64,000 nt of DNA from Diphasiastrum complanatum. Lineage: Eukaryota > Streptophyta > Lycopodiopsida > Lycopodiales > Lycopodiaceae. Below, piece by piece: positions 22,245 to 32,700 of this stretch. Location: the NCBI GenBank assembly GCA_029204225.1, contig CM055102.1:34280585-34344584 (forward strand), in the 5' to 3' direction. Under the pieces are notes generated by a model. That model had not been told where the DNA came from. It saw only the letters and a program-made list of their open reading frames with translations, and ran no database searches. Position numbers and translations under genes: made by a program. The stretch's first letter is position 1; every line of letters begins with the position of its first letter.

Positions 22245-23700
22245 GGCCCACATTCCCTGATATTTCCTAGAATCCTCCTGTAACACTACAAGCCATTCTG
22301 AATTTCTATCCTTGACAGAATCCAACAGGGATTGATGCACCTAAATTGGACCACCTTGTACCCAAAACAGTCGTCAACCTCCATAAATGTACTGCCCTTA
22401 ATTAATGCTTTAATTTGATACTTATATTGCTCACAGAAATAAAAAATAAATAAAAATAAAGCGTTTCTGAGAAACACTGCCCTAAATCATAAACACGTTT
22501 CTAGAAACGCTCAGCAACTATGGCTTAGATAAACTTAGTATACATTCAACTTATGATTAGCAAATTGCAAATAATTTACCTTAGTTTATCATTGAAGTTC
22601 TTCAACATATGCTATATAAATTTTTCAATATTCTTTCTCTATTATTTGTATCAATAACATGTTCCAATGTGCTCTGTGATGCTTAGCTTGTCACATGGTA
22701 TACTACAGCACTCTTCGATCACTGAAAATGATCGTTTTTCTAATTTGACAAGACAACCCTCATTTCAATCCAATTGGACCTTTCGATTCCTCTCATCAAA
22801 TAGCTGAAGATGACATCAAAGTTGTTCAAATCAGGTTCTAAAAGTCGGGTGCTAGAAAATGTTGATTTTGCAATTGTCTAGCACTTTGTTAGTTCCAACT
22901 CATGGCAATATGACAACACCAAGTGACAGTTTTGAAAGGTTACTTGGCTCAAGACACAAGTGAAAAAGCAAATTGGTAAACAGATAAAATTCCTACGTTC
23001 AAATCATAGTTGCACTAACAAATCTCAAATCGCGATGCGGACAGCGATCCGAATCGCGACCCCCGAATTGCTCAGGGGTTGCAAATTCTGAGTCGCAAAA
23101 AGGAAAATTATAACTACATTCAATATGGGTATCAATAGAAATAGAAAACATACAAGATTAAGAGTAACATTCCCGGTAGTTTCAACCTACTTTCAGGTTC
23201 AATTTCAGCACATCACATTAGAGGTCCATGTCCAGTACATTTCAGGTCAAAGAATTAAGAGTGAATGTGTTTCTAGTGTTTCAGCCTACTTGCAGGTTCA
23301 ATTTCAACATATTATAGGTCCAATTCCAGTACATTTCAGGTCAAAAAAAAATCTTTTTTTGGAATTCGCTAAACCAAATCGGAAATGCAGCGAATTGCGA
23401 TTCACTAAATCTATAGCTCCAATAAAGGGGAGATGAAAAAAAACCTTTCTACGAAGTTTTGAATGTTTTCCAAAAACAACGGAGCTACAAAAAGGAAGAA
23501 ATGACCAATTATGGAGTGTGCTAGGAGCATGCTAAAGAGTAAGAATCTGCCTAAGACATTGTGAGGTGAAGCAATTTGTACAACGAGTTACGTCTTGAAT
23601 AGAGTCCAACTAAAGCAAGGGAGAATTAGATTCCAAAAGAAGCTTTTATGCGTAAAAGCCAAATGTAAGTCATTTGAGAATTTTTGGGAGTAATGCATCT

Positions 23701-23761
<61 letters not shown>

Positions 23762-26700
23762 CGATCGATCGATCGATCGATCGAGGGTATGGAGCATAAA
23801 TGAGCCGCGTTCAGGAACATTGCGTTTCGGAACGCTCCCAGAACGAGAGTTCCAGAATGGTTCCGAGATATGGGAGCGTTCCGGATTGGAACGTTGCAAA
23901 AAAAAATTTGTTTTTTTTTGTTTTTTTTTTAAATGTGTTGGGGTGGGAAAAAAACAACATTTCGAGATGTAAAAATATTCCATCTTTATTCGTCTGAATA
24001 ATCTACCTTATATGTCAAAGCTTATAGAGATTTTCTTTTACTGCATCCATAGTGGCACGTGGTACCGCCATTATGGTACCGCGGTACCATAATGGTGGTA
24101 TTATGGTGCCGCCCTCAGACCAGCGGTACCAGGGCGGTGTTGAAGAGTAATGCCTATTTTACCCCTTTTGGCTAAGCATTAGTTAAGTTGTACATAACTC
24201 ATGGGGCATGTTTTAATTAAATGCATGAGACCCCCCCTTTTGTTAAGTTATGTAAATTAGTGCAAGTGGCCCACTTGGCCAAGTAGCTCACTCCTATGGT
24301 TGACACCTAGACTTTCCATGCATGTAAAGGAGGTGCTTGCCTCACAAGGGATTTGGAGGACCCACGCCCTCCTCTCTCACTCTAGCAATTCATTTCTTCT
24401 TGAGACTTTTGAGTTTGTGAGATGCTCATGCAATTCTCCTTGTGTGTGATATTTCCATAGCCAAGTTTTCTCAAGCTTTCATAGTTGATCTAGCATCTGA
24501 GTTAAGATACTCCATAGCTAGGTCTTGTAAATCTTCATGGTATCAGAGCAGGTTGTCTAGCCTGTGAGTCTGAGAGTGAGAGAAACTTCAGTACTTAGAT
24601 TCTTGAGAATATTCTTATCTTCTACAAGCACCTCAATCTTGAAAGAGGAAGCATTTGATCTACAGGTGTCAGATCAGGTGGAGTCTTGCACTGTTGGAGA
24701 GCTATTGGCAAGGGGAGTGGGATGATCCAAGAACTTTCTAAATCTGGCCAAGTTTTGGAGAGTCTTTCTGGAGGAGCTTACACAAAAGTAGGGCGCACTT
24801 TCTGTAGGGGCTTCTGGTTTCTGTTCCAGTGGAGCCTAGTGCTTGTGCTAGTGAGGCCACACCAAGTGGCAAAGACAAAAGCAGGAGCTGAAGGGTTGCC
24901 TTGAAGTGGCTACATACCCTAGTTTGGGGTTAAACCCTTGTTGCTGGAAGCTGTTCTTTTCTGATCTCTTTCAGGTTGAGCTTCTGTTTTAAGCACAGAT
25001 TTTAGCATGGCAAGTCTTGGGGAGAGTTTGCTGGGTGAATCTAGCAAACTAGATGGCACAAACTACAGAGTGTGGAAGTTCAAGATAGCCAATATCTTGA
25101 TGGATAAGAATTGCTGGGAGGTCATGACAGGTACAGAACATGTACCAACATCTGATCCTGAATTGAAGGACTACATGAACAGGAGACATAAAGCTCATAG
25201 GATAATCAATCTTTCTGTCAAGGACAATATTATTCCTCACATTTGCAATGCAAGGGATGCAGCTGATGCTTGGACAATTCTGAAGTCTATGTTTGAAACA
25301 GTGGATTCAGCCAAGCTGGTGTATTTGCAAAACAGGTTACATACTCTCAAGATGGAAGCAGGTGCAACAATTGGTGATCATATTACAAAGGTCAAGGACC
25401 TATTGGATCAGCTTGCTTCAGTTGGAGAGAAAGTAAGTGACAGGAGTATTGTTCCCATAGTCTTGAACAGCTTGTCATTCAACTATCAAGACTATGTGAT
25501 GTCCCTTTCTGCTAGGGAGAAACTCCCAACCTTTGGGGAGTTATGTGGTCTTCTTTTACAGGAGGAGATGAGAAGGAAGAATCTTTCTGAAAGGGAAGAT
25601 AATCCAGAGCTTGCATTTGCTTCTAAGAAGAAGCAAAACTTTCAGAAGAAAGGCAAAGGAAAAAAGAAGAACTCAAAGCAAAGCTTGGAGCAGCAGGTGT
25701 CCAAGTTACAGGTTGGAGAGGAGTCAAGCACCAATTCCTCATCTACACCCAAGAGGAAGGGCAACTGCAACTATTGTGGTAAGTATGGGCATTTTGCTTT
25801 TGAATGCAGGAAGAAGCAAAGTGATCAGAAGAAGGGAAAGAACCAGCAGAGTCACTTTGTTGACAAAGTTGCAGAGGAGGAGCAATCTGGTGTGCTTGAG
25901 CTATTCACCGCAGCCCTATCATCTGAATCCACATTTGGTGGATGGTACATTGATTCTGGAGCCTCAAAGCACATGACACCTCATAGAGATTGGTTCAGCA
26001 CCTATGAGGAGACAGAAGATGGCCAGCATGTTTGCCTTGGAGATAATTCTACACGTATGGTGAGGGGCAAAGGTACAGTTGCAATACAGCTATCATCAGG
26101 TGAGGTGAAGGAAATTAAAAGTGTGTTGCATGTACCAGGGTTGGCTAAGAACTTGTTATTTGTTGGTGCCATTACCAAACAGAACATGGTGGTAGAGTTT
26201 AATGATTCTAAATGTTTGGTAAAAGACAAAGAGAAGAACTTCAAAGTGGTAGCCAAGGGAATGCAAGAAGGAGGTCTTTACAAGCTTTTCACAACCATTC
26301 CTAGCCAAGAGGCCTTGTCTGCAAGAGATACTAATCGGGACAAGCTTTGGCATGAGAGATATGGTCATTTGAGTTACAAAAGTTTGCAAGTTTTGAACAG
26401 GCACAAAATGGTAGTAGATCTTCCTAGCATTAAGTCTTCTTCAGATACATGTGAGGCTTGTGCATTAGGGAAGCAACAGAGGAAAAAGTTTCCAAAGGAG
26501 AAAGCTACCAGGGCCAAGGGCATTCTTGAACTTGTGCATTCAGATTTATGCGGTCCCATGCAGGTCAAATCAGTAGGGGGGCATACTATCTCATGACCTT
26601 CGTAGATGATTTCTCTCGGAAGATATGGGTCTATTTTCTGAAACTGAAATCTGAAGCGTTCAAATACTTCAAACAGTGGAAAGCTATGGTGGAAAACCAC

Positions 26701-29700
26701 AGGAAAGAGGTTAAAGACTCTCAGGTCAGATAAGGGTGGTGAGTATATCTCTGATGAGTTCAAAGATCTTTGCAAAGCATGTGGGATAAAGAGACAGTTT
26801 ACTGCTCCACATACACCGCAGCAAAACGGCGTGGCTGAGCGGAAAAACAGGTCTATAGTTGAGTGTGCGAGGAGCATGCTCAAGGCAAAGGGGTTGCCAA
26901 ATTCCTTTTGGGCAGAAGCGGTAGCAACTGCTGTTTTTCTATTGAATAGAAGTCCAACCAAAGCAGTTGAAGGAATCACGCCAGAAGAGGCATGTAGTGG
27001 CAACAAGCCCAAGGTGGGCAGCCTTCGAGTATTTGGGTGTACAGCATATGCACATATACCAAAGGACTTGCGGAAGAAACTTGATGCAAAATCCGTAAAG
27101 TGTGTCTTTCTTGGGTATGGTGAAGGTGAGGAAGCTTATGTGCTATATGATCTCGAAAACAGGAGGAAGATCCTAAGTCGAGATGTCGTCTTTGATGAAG
27201 AGCATGCACCCAAGATACAGGAGCAGGAGAAGGAAGGAATTACTGAGTTCATACCCTTGATTGATTCCACAGATGAGGATCCTAGTCAAGAGTCCTGTAA
27301 GCCTCAAGTGCAGGAGCAACAACAGGAAACCGAACCTACTAGTTCGAGACCTCTTTTTGGCCAAGTACCAGAAGCAGAAGTTGGGGACAAACGGAAGACT
27401 AAAACAGTACCATGGGATACGTGGTCACCATCCACATCACCTACTGCTAGGAAGAAGCTACCTAGGTGGTATTGGGAAACAATCAAAGAAGGTCAAATGA
27501 TTGAAGAAGGAGAGAGCAGTGAACAGGGTGTCAGAAGATCTCTTAGGTCTCATGAGAGACAAGAGACTAACTTTGCTCTTATGTCCACTATTCTGAATGC
27601 AGATGAGCCACAGTTCTTTCACGAAGCCGTGAGAGAAAAGGTATGGCAACATGCCATGCAGGAGGAGTACGACTCCATTGTCAAGAATGACACATGGGAG
27701 CTCACTACATTGCCAGAAGGGAAGCAACCAATAGGTTGCAAGTGGGTCTATAAGACCAAGTTTCATGCCAATGGAACAGTGGACAAGTACAAGGCAAGGT
27801 TGGTGGCGAAAGGCTATGCTCAGCAAGAGGGGCTAGACTATGATGAGACATTCGCACCTGTTGCTAAAATGACATCTATCAGGACCGTTTTGGCTATAGC
27901 CTCATATTTTGATTGAGATGTCCATCAAATGGATGTCAAGAGTGCCTTTCTTAATGGGCACCTACAGGAGGAGGTTTACATGGAACAACCGCAGGGATTT
28001 GAAATAACAGGCAAGGAGAATCTGGTTTGCAGGCTTAGGAAAGCCTTGTATGGGCTCAAACAGGCGCCAAGGGCTTGGTATAGCCGAATTGATGAGTACT
28101 TTGCAAGGCAAGGGTTTGAGAAGAGTAAGTCTGATTGCAATCTTTATGTCTTCAGGGAAGGAGAAGACTTTGTGGTTGTTGTGCTCTATGTAGATGATCT
28201 ACTCATCACGGGAAGCAATAAGAAGCTTATTGCTTGTGTTAAGAAGAATCTTTCTAATGAGTTTGAAATGAAAGATTTGGGTTTGCTACACTATTGCCTA
28301 GGAGTTGAAGTTTGGAAAGGGAAGCGTTGTCTTTTATCTCACAGGCAAAGTATGCACAAAAATTATTGAAGAGGTTTAACATGCAAGAAAGCAAACCAAT
28401 CAGCACACCCATGGATGCAAGCAACAAGCCATCAAAAGATGATGGTCCAGCATTTGCAGATGAGACGCTCTATCGTCAGTTAGTGGGCAGCCTGATTTAC
28501 CTTACTACCACCAGGCCAGATATTGCTTATGCGGTTGGAATTGCAAGTCAATACATGTGTAAGCCTACCGAAACACATTGGAAGGCAGCCAAGCGGATCC
28601 TGCGATATGTGAGAGGGACAGTGACTTATGGGATTGGATACACGGATGACGAGAACCTTCAGCTGGAAGGCTATTCAGATTCTGATTGGGCAGGTGATAG
28701 AGACGATCGGAGATCGACGACAGGCTATTGTTTCAGCCTAGGTTCAAGGGCTATATCGTGGTGCAGTAAGAAGCAACCTACTATTGCTCTATCGTCTACC
28801 GAAGCTGAGTACAGGGCGACTACGAGGTCCGCCTGTGAAGCCATTTGGTTACGCCGTCTACTTGAGGACATGCAGATTGCTCAAGTAAGACCTACATTGT
28901 TACATTGTGATAACCAAAGCTGTATTCAGCTTGCAAGGAATCCAGTCTATCATGCACGGACAAAACACATAGAGGTGGACCAGCATTTTATACGAGAGAA
29001 AGTGCACAGTGGGGAGATCGAGCTAGTTTATTGTGACACCAACGACCAGACAGCTGATATTTTTACTAAACCACTTAGTAAAGATAAGTTTGAAAAGTTC
29101 AGAACCTTGTTGGGTGTCAGTTTGAATAAAATTGCCATTAAGGGGAGGTGTTGAAGAGTAATGCCTATTTTACCCCTTTTGGCTAAGCATTAGTTAAGTT
29201 GTACATAACTCGTGGGGCATGTTTTTAATTAAATGCATGAGACCCCCCCTTTTGTTAAGTTATGTAAATTAGTGCAAGTGGCCCACTTGGCCAAGTAGCT
29301 CACTCCTATGGTTGACACCTAGACTTTCCATGCATGTAAAGGAGGTGCTTGCCTCACAAGGGATTTGGAGGACCCACGCCCTCCTCTCTCACTCTAGCAA
29401 TTCATTTCTTCTTGAGACTTTTGAGTTTGTGAGATGCTCATGCAATTCTCCTTGTGTGTGATATTTCCATAGCCAAGTTTTCTCAAGCTTTCATAGTTGA
29501 TCTAGCATCTGAGTTAAGATACTCCATAGCTAGGTCTTGTAAATCTTCAGTTGAAGGGTCTCCCAACCTATCCATAAACTCCTAAATGAGGCCGAGTGTA
29601 GAAACCTCTCGATGCACCAAGCTTATCACATGGTACACTGGTTGCAAGACCCCAACTAGTTGCTCGTTTATAGTATATTTGTTTTTTTTATTGCTTATGC

Positions 29701-32700
29701 ATGCAAGTGGGCGCACTTCTACTAGATTAGGACTTGTTTTATTACTTAAAAATATATCTTGGGTCTTTACCTAATATAGGTAATAATTTTAGCAATTAGC
29801 TTTTGGTCTTTTGCTATTTGCTTCAGGCTTTTAGCTTTTCACATAGATTAGAGAAACTATATAGGTAGGCTGGCGCCCCACCGCAAATTCATTCCAGTAT
29901 TTTAGAGCTTTGCTCAATTCTTCTATAATCTGAATTCTCTTTAATTTCTATGCTTGGTTTGTGTGAGTGCTAGTAGGACTAGTAACTCCATCTAGAATTT
30001 GTATGACAAATTCTGATATGGAGCAGGCTTTTTGGTGAGAGAAAGAGAGTTTGCTTTTGCAGGATTGCAAGAAGAAGTTTAGAACAGATCGCTGGCTGGC
30101 TGCTGGGAATCAGACCTGTTGGGAGATCAGTTCACTGGAATCAAACTTGGTGAATCGCTGAGTTGAAAGCATATCTGACCTGCTGTTAGAATCAGAAGTG
30201 ACAGCTATTTATTGTTTGCTGAGAACCTGATTCACTGTCTACAGATTGATCATAGGTGTTGGAGACTGTTTGTTTTCTACTGTTTGCTGCTACAGCATAG
30301 AAATAGATCGCTGGGCTGTTTTGCTGGCTGATTGTCTGCTGGATCAGTAGACTTGATCAACAATCTGAATTACAGATCGTTTGCTGGTTGGATAAGCTGA
30401 CTGCCAGATCGCTGTCTGCAGTGTTGGTTACTGCCTACAGTTCTGTCTGCTGACTACTGATCACTGCTGAGTTGGACCAAATCTGAACCTAGTTGTTATC
30501 ATCAGAGTTGTGCATAGTACTGTTGAGCTGATTTGCTGTTCTGAGTCCGTTCATAGGCAGGGTTACAGATCTACAGAATTGTTGATCTGTTTGCTCTAAA
30601 ATCAGGTTGCTAAGAATTGTTACGGATCAGAACAACGGCATGATTAGCAAGCTAGATGGAACGTAGTACAGTATATGGAAGTTCAAGATGCAAAATATTC
30701 TCTAGGATCAAGAATATTGGGAGATCGTCACAGGTGTCGTGCGGGAGTATCAAAGACGAACGAGAAAAGCTCATCTTATCATAAACTTGTCAACTAGAGA
30801 TATGATCATACCTCATATTGGAGATGCTGCTGGACCCAAGGAGGCTTGGGATATATTGAAGAACTTGTATGAGACGGTGAATCAGTAACGAATCTTCAGG
30901 CGGCACCACAAAAATAAGATTTTTTTTTTTTTTTTTAAAAAAAAACCCTTTTAACAGGCTAAAAATAGGTAAAAATTTCAGGAAAAAAAAGGGGTACGGT
31001 TTAGAAAAAGGATGTTACTGTACAGGGGGGACTGTACTGGGTGCACTGTGGGGGAGCAGGCCACGGACCCAATCGGAGTGCGGCATGTGGGGGAGCAATA
31101 CATGGGGCAGGTACTGTAGCACATGGGCACTGTGGAGGAGCAGACCATGGACCCAATCGGAGTGCAGCATGAGGGGGAGCAATACATCCGAACAGGTACA
31201 CCGTCACATGGGCACTGTGGAGGAGCAGACCATGGACCCAATCGCAGTGCAGCATGTGGGGGATCAGCACATGGGGCAGGTACAGTAGCACATGGGCACT
31301 GTGGAGGGACAGACCATGGACCCAACTGGAGTGCAGCATGTGGGGGAGCAATAAATCCGGACAGGTACACCGTCACATGGGCACTGTGGAGGAGCAGACC
31401 ATGGACCCAATCGCAGTGCAGCATGTGGGGGATCAGCACATGGGGCACGTACAGTAGCACATGGGATCATCAACAAAAGCAAATTGGGAAACAGGCTGTG
31501 GGGTTAAATAGGCACTCACGAGACAGTGAGAGAGCCAGTGAGAGGGGGTGAGAGGCATTGTCAGAAGCTGTAAGGGAGAGCCAGTGGGAGGCTGTGAGAG
31601 AGAGGCATTGTGAGAGGCTGTGTGACAGACCGAGTGAGAGGCTGTGAGAGGGGGGCTGTGAGAGAGCCAGTGAGAGCCATTGAGAGGCTGTGAGAGGCTG
31701 TGAGGGTCATTTCGAGCAACAGGGTGTCATGAGATGGCGGAGGGCGAAGCCAGGAGGAAGCTCGAGGAAGATGTCCGAAGGCACATCGAAAGGCATTGGA
31801 AGCAAGAGGCAGACATTGCAGAGATGCTGCGAGAGACTCCGCAGAGACACCCAGAGCTGCAGATCCCCGCCGCCCCTGTGGCCCCCGCCCCCGCTGTCGA
31901 GCTGGATTTGGATGAGCAGATCGGAATGAACTTTACACGACGGCAGCTCATCATGGTCAGGGAAAGGGCTGCCCGCCATCGGTCTGATTAGGAGGCAGCT
32001 CGGGTTAACCGGGAGGCAGAGCGAGAGCGACATAACAATGCTCCTGACGAGGGCGAGGAGTCAGTGGAGGATCCATAGGAATGTTTAGCATAGATGGGGT
32101 CTAGCCGTATGTGGCTGACTGTTGTTATGTAATGTTCATCAGTAGATGAGGCAGTATTTAGTGTCTAGCATGGTGTAAAGAACAGCCCCAGCCGTATGCG
32201 GCGGGAATACGTACTGTAATTTTGATACATCTGATGAATTAATGTACGGTGTGTTTTTTGTGCAATGCGTGCCTTGTGTATTGCAATCTGATGTATGTGA
32301 TTATGAAATGCTATCAGGGGGGTTGTATTTCTGTGTTCTGCATATGCTCTCAAACTTTGTAGTGAAAACTAATTGAAAACACACACACACCATTTGAACT
32401 AAAACTGCAAGTAGAACATCACAATTACAAATTGACAAATACACATTGTGCAGTGAATAGAATACGTCCAACACTAAATATAATATGAAAAATGGTCTGA
32501 ATACAGTGTTCGACCATCTGGCCGCCAAACATGGAACATGATATCAAACTACTAAAAATAAAATGACGGAGCTACAATCAATGCTCTGCCTCAAACTCAT
32601 ATGAATGCTCCGGAGACAACTCAGGGCCCCGAGCTGACTCTTGCAACTGATATCTATGTCTGTCTGGTACTGGCATGGGCTGTGTATCCGAGGGGGAAGA

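Larger units (their letters stand above)
21876..22522. mobile_element. hAT-3, non-autonomous element with GAAACG words
   Basis: The 647-bp element starts CACAGCTGCA and ends with AGCAACTATG (reverse complement CATAGTTGCT). It is flanked by a perfect 8-bp duplication, gcttagat (21868-21875 and 22523-22530). The ends carry TTTCTAGAAAC, ACGTTTCT and AGAAACG words. The interior includes GT/GA and CT microsatellites. A segment (22286-22470, minus) reads KYQIKALIKG...VVQFRCINP and resembles hAT-1. Confidence 0.88.
24807..30896 (+). repeat. Right arm of about 6.09-kb inverted repeat
   Basis: It is the reverse complement of 11742-17831. The left limit lies in the copia B leader, since the LTR and the first 270 bases of leader have no counterpart in the left arm. 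The right limit is the AATCTT microhomology at 30891-30896. The arms have equal length by these coordinates. Confidence 0.92.
24138..30898 (+). mobile_element. Copia B, right copy, with 1.35 kb of transduced copia A
   Basis: The inserted unit starts with the LTR TGTTGAAGAG at 24138 and ends ..AACGAATCTTCA at 30898. A perfect 5-bp duplication ggcgg lies outside both ends (24133-24137 and 30899-30903). Inside are a complete copia B (24138-29549) and then copia A LTR, leader and gag (29550-30896). The final CA is not part of copia A: the parental copy at 11742 continues AATCTTG. The unit thus behaved as one integrated molecule. Confidence 0.88.

Noticed and set aside
22997-23440. An 8-bp target duplication for hAT-4
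   Set aside because: gttcaaat on the left has no convincing partner next to the candidate right end ctatag; the boundary is left uncertain.
24138-29549. Right copia B copy as an active autonomous element, given young LTRs
   Set aside because: Two frameshifts in integrase, a stop in RT and a shift before RNase H make the polyprotein unproducible.
30978-31551. Overlapping ORFs of 100-160 codons on both strands
   Set aside because: They lie wholly in the 84/85-bp tandem array; repeats with period near a multiple of three stay open by chance.
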